Positions 25,525 to 34,684 of a DNA stretch of 64,000 nt are shown here, piece after piece. Position 1 is the stretch's first letter. Each line of letters starts with the position of its first letter. A program made the position numbers and the translations under genes. The DNA is from Burkholderiales bacterium UBA4657 (GTDB taxonomy: Bacteria > Pseudomonadota > Gammaproteobacteria > Burkholderiales > Burkholderiaceae_E), in the NCBI GenBank assembly GCA_002405475.1, contig DHLX01000012.1:817-64816 (forward strand). Reading direction: 5' to 3'. The notes under the pieces are model-generated. The model had not been told where the DNA came from, searched no databases, and worked only from the letters and a program-made list of their open reading frames with translations.

Positions 25525-26229
25525 ATGTCTTCGATCTCTGATAACTGGCAAGCGACTCTTTCACGGGTTCGGCTCGCCGCCCAAAATGCAGGTCGAGCGC
25601 CGGATTCGGTCAAGGTACTTGCAGTGAGCAAAACTTTTACTTTGCCAGCGCTGATGGAGGCGGCAGCAGCCGGAGCGACGGCTTTCGGTGAGAATTACGT
25701 TCAGGAAGCAATTGCCAAGATAGACGCCTGGCGTGAACAGGGGCAGGCACGTTTTCCCGGCGTGGAATGGCATTTCATCGGCCCATTACAAAGTAACAAG
25801 ACGCGCCTGGTGGCGGAGTATTTCGATTGGGTACACACGGTTGATCGGCTGAAAATCGCTGAACGTTTATCCAGTCAGCGCCCTGCGCATCTGCCAGCCT
25901 TGCAAGTTTGTTTGCAGGTCAACATCAGCGGCGAGGCCACTAAAAGCGGAGCCTTGCCTGAGCAGACCGTGACACTGGCGCAACAAGTAGTAGCCTTGCC
26001 AAGACTCCAGTTGCGCGGTTTGATGGCCATACCCGAGCCGGAGCCCGATTTTGTTCGTCAGCGCACCGCTTTTGCTGCTACGCGACATTTATGGCAAGAA
26101 TGCCAGCAAGCAGGCTTGCCGCTGGACACCTTGTCGATGGGCATGAGCGCCGATCTGGAGGCCGCGATTGCTGAAGGCGCGACGATAGTCAGGGTCGGAA
26201 CCGCCATTTTTGGGCGGCGTACCGGCTAA
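25525..26229 (+). CDS. YggS-type PLP homeostasis protein
   Basis: A 234-residue single-domain alanine-racemase-fold protein that binds pyridoxal phosphate and keeps vitamin B6 balance. Markers are KVLAVSKTF (PLP lysine), FGENYVQEA, WHFIGPLQSNKTR, QVNISGEATKSG, RGLMAIPEP, LSMGMSADLEAAI and VRVGTAIFG. I start at ATG 25525; longer frames run into pilT. proC, often next to this gene, is about 12 kb away at 38464. The stop overlaps the convergent lrp-family stop by 4 bp. Confidence 0.94.
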   Translation: MSSISDNWQATLSRVRLAAQNAGRAPDSVKVLAVSKTFTLPALMEAAAAGATAFGENYVQEAIAKIDAWREQGQARFPGVEWHFIGPLQSNKTRLVAEYFDWVHTVDRLKIAERLSSQRPAHLPALQVCLQVNISGEATKSGALPEQTVTLAQQVVALPRLQLRGLMAIPEPEPDFVRQRTAFAATRHLWQECQQAGLPLDTLSMGMSADLEAAIAEGATIVRVGTAIFGRRTG

Positions 26230-26690
26230 AAATGAATCTCTGATGAATTTTTCACTTCTTCCATGACGGCATAGGTGCGTGTCTCGTTCACGCCGGGTAA
26301 TTGCAGCAAAACCGAACCCAGAAAATCACGATATGACTGCATGTTGGCAACACGGGTTTTGATCAGATAATCGAATCCCCCTGCCACCAGGTGACATTCC
26401 ATAATTTCCGGGCGATCCTTGACGGCCGCCTTGAAAGCTTCAAACACGTCGGGTTTGATACGGTTCAGGGTTACTTCGACGAAGACCAGCATGCCGGCGT
26501 CAAGCAAGTGAGGATTGAGCTGCGCATGGTAGCCCTCGATATATCCGTCCCGGGTCAGCCTTTTGACCCGTTCCATCACAGCGGTGGGTGATAAGTGAAC
26601 GGCTTCGGCCAATTTCAAATTGGAAATACGGCCATCAGACTGCAAGATATGCAGAATACGCCGATCCAGCCGGTCAATCTCTGTTCGCAT
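26226..26690 (-). CDS. Lrp/AsnC family regulator, probable putA regulator
   Basis: A 154-residue regulator with an N-terminal winged helix (RRILHILQSDGRISNLKLAEAVHLSP, VMERVKRLTRDGYI) and a C-terminal RAM ligand-binding domain (VEVTLNR, ECHLVAGGFDYLIKTR). It reads divergently from putA, 120 bases apart, with a perfect 12-bp inverted repeat between them. The putA product here lacks its own DNA-binding domain, so proline control by this Lrp-type protein, as with PutR/BkdR-like regulators elsewhere, is a sound inference. The effector is presumably proline. Confidence 0.92.
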   Translation of the reverse strand: MRTEIDRLDRRILHILQSDGRISNLKLAEAVHLSPTAVMERVKRLTRDGYIEGYHAQLNPHLLDAGMLVFVEVTLNRIKPDVFEAFKAAVKDRPEIMECHLVAGGFDYLIKTRVANMQSYRDFLGSVLLQLPGVNETRTYAVMEEVKNSSEIHF

Positions 26691-26732
26691 AGAATCATCC
26701 GTGTTAGTGAAATACTCTAAAAAAAGCTTCTA

Positions 26733-26765
26733 ATATAGTGATTTTAATTGGGTAAATCACTATAT
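26733..26765. promoter_or_regulatory. Perfect inverted repeat, probable Lrp-type operator
   Basis: ATATAGTGATTT at 26733-26744 and its exact complement AAATCACTATAT at 26754-26765, separated by 9 bases. It lies 42 bases upstream of the lrp-family start and 45 upstream of the putA start. Position and symmetry suit binding by the dimeric Lrp-type product; binding itself is inferred. Confidence 0.65.
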
Positions 26766-26810
26766 CTTTGCAATCCATTCATAACAATCATTCATTTATT
26801 CATAGATAAC

Positions 26811-29800
26811 ATGTCAGGTACTGGATTGGCTTACTGCTCCCATCCTATTTCATCAGAGTCCGAGTGCGCCAGCCATAGACTGACCGAACTGAAGGCACGC
26901 CTGGACTGGCCCGAGGCACAGGCGTTGGCGCGGCAATGGGTAGAGCAGGTGCGTAGCCATCCAGCCCCGTTCTGGGCACTGGAATCCTTGCTCAAGGAAT
27001 ACCCTATTTCCAGTGCCGAGGGACTGGCCTTGATGCGCCTGGCCGAGGCTTTGTTGCGGGTACCTGACACTGACACTGCTATCGCCCTGACATCAGATCA
27101 ACTGGGTCGCGCCGACTTTGAAGCAAGCGATGGTCTGCTTGCCAGTGTTTCGGCAGGTGCGATTGCTTTATCAAAGAAATTTTTGCCCGACACCTCTGAA
27201 ACGACTGAAATGGCACCGGTCTGGGATCGAGCCTCGCTGATACAGCGTTTCGGTGCCAAAACCGTGGTGGCCGCAACCATTCGTGCCATACGACTGCTAG
27301 GTCAGCAGTTTGTATTGGGACGCGACATTGAAGAAGCCATGGCGCACGCCAATGATCAGCGCAGCCAGCGCGCATCACTGGTCTTTTCCTACGACATGCT
27401 GGGCGAGGGCGCACGCACCGAGCTAGACGCTGAACGCTATCTGACCGCTTATCGTCATGCCATTGAATACCTGGGGCAAACGCAGCCAGCCGGCGAACCC
27501 GAGCGCAGTAATGGCATATCGATCAAGTTATCGGCGCTATTCTCACGCTATGAAGAGGCACAGCGAGAGCGTGTGTTCAAGATACTGACGCCGCGTGTAC
27601 AGAGCCTCATGCAACTGGCGGCACACCACAACCTGAATCTGACCATCGACGCCGAAGAAAGTGAGCGTCTGGAACTGTCCCTGTCCTTGTTTGATCACTG
27701 GTTGTCGCTGCTACCCGCCGGCTGGAAAGGCTTCGGTCTGGCGGTACAGGCTTATCAATACCGCGCCGCCGAGGTCGTAGGCGTGGTCTCAGACCTGGCG
27801 CGACAGCATCAGCGCCGTCTCATGGTACGTCTGGTCAAGGGCGCTTATTGGGATGCCGAAATCAAGCGCGCCCAGGAAATGGGCTTGCCCGGTTATCCGG
27901 TCTATACCCACAAGCACCATACCGATATTTCCTATCTGGCTTGTGCCGCACGTTTGCTCGATGCTGCCCCGCACGTCTATCCGCAATTTGCCACGCATAA
28001 CGCCGGTACCATTGCGGCGGTCCTGCAAATGGCGCGTGCTGCGGGTACAGAATTTGAGATGCAGCGCCTGCATGGTATGGGCGAGGGGGTATACCGCGAG
28101 GTATTGAAAGATAAAACGATTCGTTGCCGGGTCTATGCTCCCGTCGGCGAACATCGCGATTTGCTGGCGTATCTGGTGCGGCGCCTGCTCGAGAATGGTG
28201 CCAACTCATCTTTCGTGCATCAACTGGCTGATGAAACTATAGGCATGGAGGCGCTGTTGCGCTCGCCCTTACACGTCAGCCCGCAGCCAGCCTTGCCCGC
28301 CCCCACAGATTTATACGGTGCGACCCGAAAAAACTCCAGCGGCATGGATTTAACAGTGGCAACCGAGCGCGACACTCTGCAACAGGCCTGGGGGGCAGGC
28401 CGATTGCCCCCAGTACCCGAGGCGACCCTGGACACCGTGGCACAGGCCATGCAGCACTTGCGTCAGGGTTTTACGCGCTGGAACACCACCCCGGTTCAGC
28501 AGCGCGCACAAGTATTACGCAAAGCGGCTGACGCACTCGAACAACGCCTGCCCCAATTTTGTGCCTTGCTGGTCAAAGAGGCCGGGAAGACCTGGGGCGA
28601 TGCTGTTGCCGAAGTGCGCGAAGCAGTAGACTTCTGTCGTTACTATGCCGACGAAGCCGAGCGTATCGCGCAGCCCCACACTCTGCCCGGCCCAACCGGT
28701 GAATCGAACACTTTGTCTCTGCACGGGCGCGGCGTCTGGGTCTGCATCAGTCCGTGGAATTTTCCCCTGGCCATTTTTTGTGGCCAGATTGCTGCGGCAC
28801 TGGTCATGGGTAATACCGTGGCGGCCAAGCCGGCAGAACAAACCCCGGCGCTGGCGCAAGAACTGGTACACCTTTTGCGTGAATGCGGTATGCCCGACAA
28901 CGCATTGCAGCTTTTACACGGCCCCGGAGAAACCATAGGCGCGGCCCTGGTGGCTCACCCTGACTGCGCCGGCGTGGCTTTTACTGGCTCGACCGAGGTG
29001 GCGAAACACATTGGCCGAGCCCTGGCCACCAAACCTGGGCCCATCGTGCCCTTGATTGCCGAAACCGGCGGTATCAATGCCATGATCGTGGACTCGACCG
29101 CACTGCCGGAACAGGTGGTCGATGCAGTCATTGCCAGCAGCTTCCGCTCGGCCGGGCAACGCTGTTCAGCGTTGCGCTTATTGTGTTTACAGGAAGATAT
29201 TGCCGATAGCGTCCTGACCATGCTGGCGGGCGCCATGCAGGAGCTGGTGGTAGGAGACCCCGCCGATTATGCGACCGATGTTGGCCCGGTTATTGATGCT
29301 GAAGCTCAAAAAAAATTGCAGCAACAGATTCAGGTTTTGGCGCAGTCGGCGCGCCTGGTGGCGCGCACCCCGCTACCAGATGCTGCCCCCGCTTTGTGCG
29401 TCGCCCCGGTCTGCTATGAAATTGCCCAGGTCTCGGACTGTTATGAAGAAGTGTTCGGGCCGGTACTGCAAGTCGTGCGCTGGCAGGCTTCGCAACTCGA
29501 CCAGCTGATGGATGACATCAACCGCCTGGGTTATGGGCTGACCCTGGGTATTCAGACCCGCATCGACAGCCGTGCCCGTTACATCGCGGCGCGCGCCCGC
29601 GTTGGCAATATTTATGTGAATCGAAACATGGTTGGCGCTGTCGTAGGCGTACAACCTTTTGGCGGTGAGGGCTTATCAGGGACGGGGCCGAAGGCCGGTG
29701 GACCTCATTATCTGCTACGCTTTGCTGCTGAACAAACCCTGACGGTGAATACGGCAGCTGCAGGCGGCAATGCGGCTCTACTAGCGGGTACTCAACCGGA

Positions 29801-29831
29801 TGACGACCCGGGTTCTGAAGTGAATAACTAA
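26811..29831 (+). CDS. putA: Bifunctional proline dehydrogenase / P5C dehydrogenase
   Basis: Oxidises proline to glutamate through pyrroline-5-carboxylate, with FAD then NAD. The protein is about 1006 residues. The PRODH barrel covers roughly 150-470 (NGISIKLSALFSRYE, TIDAEESERLELSL, VRLVKGAYWDAEIKRAQ, RLHGMGEGVY) and P5CDH roughly 510-980 (GVWVCISPWNFPLAIF, AFTGSTEVAKHI, LIAETGGINAMIVDS, and FRSAGQRCSALRL with the catalytic Cys). The ribbon-helix-helix DNA-binding domain of E. coli-type PutA is absent. I start at ATG 26811; the longer frame from 26748 runs through the operator. livH follows after 12 bases, so a putA-liv transcript is likely. Confidence 0.95.
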   Translation: MSGTGLAYCSHPISSESECASHRLTELKARLDWPEAQALARQWVEQVRSHPAPFWALESLLKEYPISSAEGLALMRLAEALLRVPDTDTAIALTSDQLGRADFEASDGLLASVSAGAIALSKKFLPDTSETTEMAPVWDRASLIQRFGAKTVVAATIRAIRLLGQQFVLGRDIEEAMAHANDQRSQRASLVFSYDMLGEGARTELDAERYLTAYRHAIEYLGQTQPAGEPERSNGISIKLSALFSRYEEAQRERVFKILTPRVQSLMQLAAHHNLNLTIDAEESERLELSLSLFDHWLSLLPAGWKGFGLAVQAYQYRAAEVVGVVSDLARQHQRRLMVRLVKGAYWDAEIKRAQEMGLPGYPVYTHKHHTDISYLACAARLLDAAPHVYPQFATHNAGTIAAVLQMARAAGTEFEMQRLHGMGEGVYREVLKDKTIRCRVYAPVGEHRDLLAYLVRRLLENGANSSFVHQLADETIGMEALLRSPLHVSPQPALPAPTDLYGATRKNSSGMDLTVATERDTLQQAWGAGRLPPVPEATLDTVAQAMQHLRQGFTRWNTTPVQQRAQVLRKAADALEQRLPQFCALLVKEAGKTWGDAVAEVREAVDFCRYYADEAERIAQPHTLPGPTGESNTLSLHGRGVWVCISPWNFPLAIFCGQIAAALVMGNTVAAKPAEQTPALAQELVHLLRECGMPDNALQLLHGPGETIGAALVAHPDCAGVAFTGSTEVAKHIGRALATKPGPIVPLIAETGGINAMIVDSTALPEQVVDAVIASSFRSAGQRCSALRLLCLQEDIADSVLTMLAGAMQELVVGDPADYATDVGPVIDAEAQKKLQQQIQVLAQSARLVARTPLPDAAPALCVAPVCYEIAQVSDCYEEVFGPVLQVVRWQASQLDQLMDDINRLGYGLTLGIQTRIDSRARYIAARARVGNIYVNRNMVGAVVGVQPFGGEGLSGTGPKAGGPHYLLRFAAEQTLTVNTAAAGGNAALLAGTQPDDDPGSEVNN

Positions 29832-29843
29832 AACAGGAGCATC

Positions 29844-30773
29844 ATGGACGTATTGCTGCAACAGATTTTGAATGGGGTCGTGCTGGGTAGTATTTATGCC
29901 CTGATCGCACTGGGCTATACCATGGTGTATGGTATTTTGCAGCTCATCAATTTTGCTCATGGCGATGTTTTGATGGTCGGGGCGCTGACCGCCTATACCG
30001 TAGTGACTCTGCTGAATCATGTGGCGCCCGATTTATATGGCCCGGTGAAATTGGTTATTGGCCTGATTGTTGCCATGCCGGTCTGCATGCTGCTCAATGT
30101 GGCCATTGAGCGTGTCGCGTACCGGCCATTACGCAACGCGCCGCGTCTTGCGCCCTTGATTACCGCGATCGGCGTCTCGATAATCTTACAAACCCTGGCC
30201 ATGATTATCTGGGGTCGTAGCTACAAGGTATTTCCGCCACTACTGCCGACCGAACCGATTGAGATTGGCAACGCCATCATCACACCGACGCAACTCATCA
30301 TTATTGTGACTTCCATTGTGGTGATGCTGGCTCTGGTGCTGCTCATTAACCGCAGCAAGCTGGGGCGTGCCATGCGTGCTACCGCAGAAAACCCCAAAGT
30401 GGCCGGACTCATGGGAGTGGATGCCAACAAAGTCATTGTGGCCACTTTTGCCATTGGTGCTGCGCTGGCGGCTCTGGCCGGTGTCATGATCGCCGCCAAT
30501 TATTCGATTGCTCATTTCTACATGGGTTTTATGCCGGGATTGAAGGCGTTTACCGCAGCGGTACTCGGTGGCATCGGCAATATCTACGGCGCCATGGTGG
30601 GTGGCATGCTGCTCGGGCTCATTGAAGCGCTGGGGGCGGGCTACATTGGCGACCTGACTGGCGGCGTGCTCGGTAGTCATTACCAGGATATCTTTGCTTT
30701 CGTTGTATTGATTGTGGTGCTCATCTTCCGGCCTCAGGGCATTATGGGTGAGCGCGTCGCCGACCGGGCCTGA
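29844..30773 (+). CDS. livH: Branched-chain-type amino acid ABC permease LivH
   Basis: A 309-residue inner-membrane permease of the HAAT family, with the LivH opening LQQILNGVVLGSIYALIALGYTMVYGILQLINFAHGD and the cytoplasmic loop LGRAMRATAENPKVAGLMGVD that contacts the ATPases. An AGGAG site precedes the ATG. It stands 12 bases after putA and starts a complete livHMGF plus binding-protein set. Because of putA, the amino acid carried could include proline or glutamate as well as leucine-type substrates. Confidence 0.93.
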   Translation: MDVLLQQILNGVVLGSIYALIALGYTMVYGILQLINFAHGDVLMVGALTAYTVVTLLNHVAPDLYGPVKLVIGLIVAMPVCMLLNVAIERVAYRPLRNAPRLAPLITAIGVSIILQTLAMIIWGRSYKVFPPLLPTEPIEIGNAIITPTQLIIIVTSIVVMLALVLLINRSKLGRAMRATAENPKVAGLMGVDANKVIVATFAIGAALAALAGVMIAANYSIAHFYMGFMPGLKAFTAAVLGGIGNIYGAMVGGMLLGLIEALGAGYIGDLTGGVLGSHYQDIFAFVVLIVVLIFRPQGIMGERVADRA

Positions 30774-30790
30774 TCCAGGAAATTGTCACT

Positions 30791-31930
30791 ATGATCCAAT
30801 TATTCTTTCCGCAATTCAAAGACAGCCCCAGGGCAGCACTGATCGCCACGGTCTTACTGGCGATTACTTTGGCGATTCTGCCTTTTGTCGCGGGCGCGGC
30901 AGGCAATGCCTGGGTACGTATTATCGACTTTGCCCTGCTCTACATCCTGCTGGCTCTGGGGCTTAATATTGTCATCGGCTTTGCCGGTCTGCTCGATCTG
31001 GGCTACATCGCTTTCTATGCGGTGGGTGCCTATATGTACGCCCTGCTGGCTTCATCGCATCTGACCGATAATTTTCCAGCGCTGGCACAACTCTTTCCCG
31101 ACGGTTTCCATAGTTCTATCTGGCTGGTCATACCGCTGGGCGCTGGTTTGGCGGCACTGGCCGGGGTACTGCTGGGCTTTCCAGTTTTACGCTTACGTGG
31201 CGACTATCTTGCAATTGTCACTTTGGGCTTCGGTGAAATCATCCGTATCTTCATGTTGAATCTGAATGCCCCGGTCAATATTACTAATGGCCCCCAGGGT
31301 ATTAACATGATCGATTCGGTCAAGATTCTCGGTTTCGATCTTGGGCGGTCACATGAAATTTTCGGTATTGTCATTCCTTCCCTGTATTGGTATTACTACC
31401 TCTTTTTAGGGCTGGTCATTCTTAGCATTCTCTTTTGCATACGCTTGCAGAATTCGCGCATAGGTCGTGCCTGGATGGCATTGCGCGAAGATGAAATTGC
31501 CGCCAAGGCCATGGGCATCAACACGCGCAACATCAAGCTGCTGGCGTTTGCCATGGGCGCGACTTTTGGTGGTGTGGCCGGTGCCATGTTCGCCGCGTTC
31601 CAGGGCTTTATCTCGCCCGAATCTTTTTCCTTGCACGAGTCCATCATCGTACTGGCCATGGTGGTTCTGGGTGGCATGGGTCATATTCCTGGAGTAGTGC
31701 TGGGGGCAATATTGCTGGCCGGTTTTCCCGAGTTTTTGCGCCATACTGCGGGCCCGGTACAAGACTTTTTGTTTGGTAAAGAACTCATTGCCCCGGAAAT
31801 CTTGCGTATGCTGGTCTATGGTCTGGCCATGGTGCTGGTCATGCTCTACCGTCCGAAAGGCTTGTGGCCAGCGCCTGAACACGGCGTTAATCCGGTGGGT
31901 AAAAGTGCTGATGCGGGGGCGCGGGTATGA
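30791..31930 (+). CDS. livM: Branched-chain-type amino acid ABC permease LivM
   Basis: The 379-residue partner permease, with about 9 membrane segments, LGLNIVIGFAGLLDLGYIAFYAVGAY, LRGDYLAIVTLGFGEIIRI, RIGRAWMALREDEIAAKAMGI (ATPase-coupling loop) and GGMGHIPGVVLGAILL. It begins 17 bases after livH and overlaps livG by 4 bp. Confidence 0.94.
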   Translation: MIQLFFPQFKDSPRAALIATVLLAITLAILPFVAGAAGNAWVRIIDFALLYILLALGLNIVIGFAGLLDLGYIAFYAVGAYMYALLASSHLTDNFPALAQLFPDGFHSSIWLVIPLGAGLAALAGVLLGFPVLRLRGDYLAIVTLGFGEIIRIFMLNLNAPVNITNGPQGINMIDSVKILGFDLGRSHEIFGIVIPSLYWYYYLFLGLVILSILFCIRLQNSRIGRAWMALREDEIAAKAMGINTRNIKLLAFAMGATFGGVAGAMFAAFQGFISPESFSLHESIIVLAMVVLGGMGHIPGVVLGAILLAGFPEFLRHTAGPVQDFLFGKELIAPEILRMLVYGLAMVLVMLYRPKGLWPAPEHGVNPVGKSADAGARV

Positions 31931-32697
31931 GCGACCTGTTATTAAAAGTCAGCGGAGTCAATAAACGTTTTGGTGGTTTGCAGGCGCTGTCTGCGGTGGG
32001 TATTGAAATTCATCGCGGTCAGATTTATGGCCTGATTGGGCCCAATGGCGCAGGCAAAACGACGTTTTTCAACGTTATCACCGGCTTATATACCCCCGAC
32101 AGCGGCAGTTTTGAACTCGACCATGAACCCTATCAACCCACGGCAGTGCATCAGGTCGCCAAAGCCGGTATTGCCCGCACCTTCCAGAACATACGCCTGT
32201 TTCCTGACATGACAGCGCTGGAAAACGTCATGGTCGGGCGCCACGTTCGCACTCATTCCGGGGTACTGGGCGCGGTGCTCAAAACCCGTGGCGAGCGTGC
32301 CGAAGAAATGGCCATCCGTGAGCGCGCGCTGGAACTGCTCGAATACGTCGGCATTCCGCAATATGCCAATTTTCAGGCGCGTACTCTGTCCTATGGCGAT
32401 CAGCGCCGCCTCGAAATTGCCCGTGCGCTGGCGACCGAGCCCAAGCTGTTGGCACTGGATGAACCCGCGGCTGGCATGAATGCTACCGAGAAAGTGCAAC
32501 TGCGAGGCTTGCTGGAAAAAATACGGCACGAGGGCAAAACCATTTTATTGATCGAGCACGATGTCAAGCTGGTCATGGGTTTATGTGACCGAGTGACAGT
32601 ACTGGACTATGGCAAGGTGATTGCGGAGGGCGTACCCGCAGAGGTACAGAAAAATGCTGCAGTGATTGAAGCTTATTTGGGAGGGGCACACGCATGA
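31927..32697 (+). CDS. livG: Branched-chain-type amino acid ABC ATPase LivG
   Basis: A 256-residue ABC ATPase. Walker A is GPNGAGKTTFFNVITGLY, the Q-loop region is ARTFQNIRLFPDMTALENVMVG (LivG type), the signature is LSYGDQRRLEIARAL, Walker B is LLALDEPAAGMN, and the H-loop is LLIEHDVKLVM. The AGMN after Walker B is characteristic of LivG. It overlaps both livM and livF by 4 bp. Confidence 0.95.
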   Translation: MSDLLLKVSGVNKRFGGLQALSAVGIEIHRGQIYGLIGPNGAGKTTFFNVITGLYTPDSGSFELDHEPYQPTAVHQVAKAGIARTFQNIRLFPDMTALENVMVGRHVRTHSGVLGAVLKTRGERAEEMAIRERALELLEYVGIPQYANFQARTLSYGDQRRLEIARALATEPKLLALDEPAAGMNATEKVQLRGLLEKIRHEGKTILLIEHDVKLVMGLCDRVTVLDYGKVIAEGVPAEVQKNAAVIEAYLGGAHA

Positions 32698-33419
32698 CGA
32701 CGACACCCATTCTTAAAATTTCCGGACTTAAGGTGGCTTATGGCGGGATACAGGCTGTCAAGGGCATCGACCTGGAAGTACGTGCCAATGAGCTGGTCAC
32801 CCTGATTGGTGCCAATGGAGCCGGTAAAACCACGACTCTGAAGGCCATCACCGGCCTGTTGAGCTGGGCCGGCGAGATTCAATTTCTAGGCCAAAGCTGT
32901 TCGGGTCAACAGAGCTTTGAATTATTGCGCCAGGGTTTGGTCATGGTGCCCGAGGGGCGCGGGGTGTTCAAGCTCATGAGCATTACAGAAAATCTGCTCA
33001 TGGGGGCATATACCCGAAATGATGAGGCTGAAGTACGGAACGACATCGAGCGCATGTTTGCCCTGTTCCCGCGCCTGAAAGAACGGGCGACACAACTGGC
33101 CGGGACTCTGTCGGGCGGGGAACAGCAAATGCTGGCGATGGCACGTGCCCTGATGAGTCGGCCTAAACTACTGCTGCTCGACGAGCCTTCCATGGGGCTA
33201 TCGCCCATCATGGTGGAAAAGATTTTTCAAGTGGTGCGCGATGTTCATGCCCAGGGTACGCCGATTTTACTGGTGGAACAAAATGCCCGACTGGCGCTAC
33301 AGGCCGCGAATCGCGCCTATGTGCTTGATTCGGGAGAAGTCACCATGCAGGGCGAAGCCAACCAGCTGTTGCATGATCCCAAAGTACGTGCGGCCTATTT
33401 GGGCGAAGAGGTCGCTTAA
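32694..33419 (+). CDS. livF: Branched-chain-type amino acid ABC ATPase LivF
   Basis: The 241-residue second ATPase. Walker A is GANGAGKTTTLKAITGL, the middle has LVMVPEGRGVFKLMSITENLLMGAY (LivF type), the signature is LSGGEQQMLAMARALM, Walker B is LLLLDEPSMGLSP, and the H-loop is ILLVEQNARLALQ. The binding-protein gene follows after 85 bases. Confidence 0.95.
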   Translation: MTTTPILKISGLKVAYGGIQAVKGIDLEVRANELVTLIGANGAGKTTTLKAITGLLSWAGEIQFLGQSCSGQQSFELLRQGLVMVPEGRGVFKLMSITENLLMGAYTRNDEAEVRNDIERMFALFPRLKERATQLAGTLSGGEQQMLAMARALMSRPKLLLLDEPSMGLSPIMVEKIFQVVRDVHAQGTPILLVEQNARLALQAANRAYVLDSGEVTMQGEANQLLHDPKVRAAYLGEEVA

Positions 33420-33504
33420 GCTGATTTTTTGTGTAAAGTTTCAAAACGGAGTGCGCCCGTTCCTGCGCATAATTTTTTGCTCTCAACGTGGAAGGAGCCC
33501 AACA

Positions 33505-34635
33505 ATGAAAAAGCTGTCGCTGTCTGTTGTAGCCACCAGCATGACCCTGGCCTTTGCTGCCAGTGCCTATGCCCAGGAAGTGGTCGTCAAAATCGGTCAT
33601 GTCGCGCCTATTTCCGGAGCCCAGTCCCATTACGGTAAAGATAATGAGAATGGTGCGCGTCTCGCCATCAATGATTTGAACGCCAGGAAAATCACCATTG
33701 GCGGCAAGCCGGTCAAATTTGAACTGGTTCCGGAAGATGATGCTGCCGACCCCAAGCAAGGCACCCAGGCTGCGCAGAAACTGGTCGATGCCAAGGTCAA
33801 TGGTGTCGTCGGTCACCTGAACTCGGGCACCACGATTCCAGCCTCGCGCATCTATCATGATGCCGGCATTCCGCAGATTACCCCGTCGGCCACCAACCCG
33901 AAATATGCGCAACAAGGTTTCAAGTCAGCGTTTCGCATTATCGCTAACGACAATGCTTTGGGTGCAGCTACCGCCATATATGCCGCCAAAACACTGAAAG
34001 CCAAGAAAGTGGCGGTTATTGATGACCGCACCGCCTATGGCCAAGGTCTTGCCGATATCTTTGAAAGAACTGCCAAGGCCCAGGGCATGCAAGTCATCGG
34101 ACGCCAATTTACCAATGACAAAGCGACTGACTTCCAGGCCATTTTGACTGCGATTAAAGCAGCCAAGCCCGATGTGGTGTTTTATGGTGGTATGGACTCA
34201 CAAGCCGGCCCTATGCTGCGCCAGATGAAACAGCTGGGCATCAACGCCAAAATGATGGGTGGCGATGGTATTTGTACCGAAGAGCTGGTCAAACTGGGCG
34301 GTGCTGAAAACGTCGGTTCCAACGTCATTTGCGCGGTCGGTGGTTCCGATCTGGCCAAAATGCCTGGCGGCCCTGACTTCCAGAAGCGCTTCAAGGAAGC
34401 CTACAAAATGGACATCCAGGTCTATGCCCCTTATGCCTATGACGCAGTCATGGCGTTGGCAACCGCCATGCAAAAAGCCAATTCCACCGATCCGAAGAAA
34501 TACCTGGCTGAGCTCGCCAAGCTGGACATGAAAGGTGTGACTGGCCGGGTTCAGTTTGAATCGAACGGTGAACTGAAAAATGCTGCCGTTACCCTGTTTA
34601 CATACAAGGATGGCAAGAAAGTCGCCTTGAACTGA
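33505..34635 (+). CDS. livK: Periplasmic amino-acid-binding protein, LivK-like
   Basis: A 376-residue periplasmic protein. The signal peptide ends at AASAYAQ, and the mature part has the Leu/Ile/Val-binding fold: VKIGHVAPISGAQSHYGKDNENG, VPEDDAADPKQGTQAAQKLVD, GTTIPASRIYHDAGIPQITPSATNP and VAVIDDRTAYGQGLADIFE. A strong GGAAGGAG site lies 7 bases before the ATG at 33505. It is the last gene of the transporter set and is followed by a terminator. Whether it binds branched-chain amino acids or proline-like ligands is open. Confidence 0.93.
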   Translation: MKKLSLSVVATSMTLAFAASAYAQEVVVKIGHVAPISGAQSHYGKDNENGARLAINDLNARKITIGGKPVKFELVPEDDAADPKQGTQAAQKLVDAKVNGVVGHLNSGTTIPASRIYHDAGIPQITPSATNPKYAQQGFKSAFRIIANDNALGAATAIYAAKTLKAKKVAVIDDRTAYGQGLADIFERTAKAQGMQVIGRQFTNDKATDFQAILTAIKAAKPDVVFYGGMDSQAGPMLRQMKQLGINAKMMGGDGICTEELVKLGGAENVGSNVICAVGGSDLAKMPGGPDFQKRFKEAYKMDIQVYAPYAYDAVMALATAMQKANSTDPKKYLAELAKLDMKGVTGRVQFESNGELKNAAVTLFTYKDGKKVALN

Positions 34636-34651
34636 TAGCGACGATGACCTT

Positions 34652-34684
34652 AAGCGCGGCGGTATTGACCGACCGCGCTTTTTT
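34652..34684 (+). terminator. Rho-independent terminator of the liv operon
   Basis: Stem AAGCGCGG (34652-34659) with CCGCGCTT (34673-34680), inner pairing CGGT/ACCG with a one-base bulge, then a run of T at the end of the stem. It lies 17 bases after the livK stop and runs into the stop codon of the convergent hglS-like gene. Confidence 0.85.
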
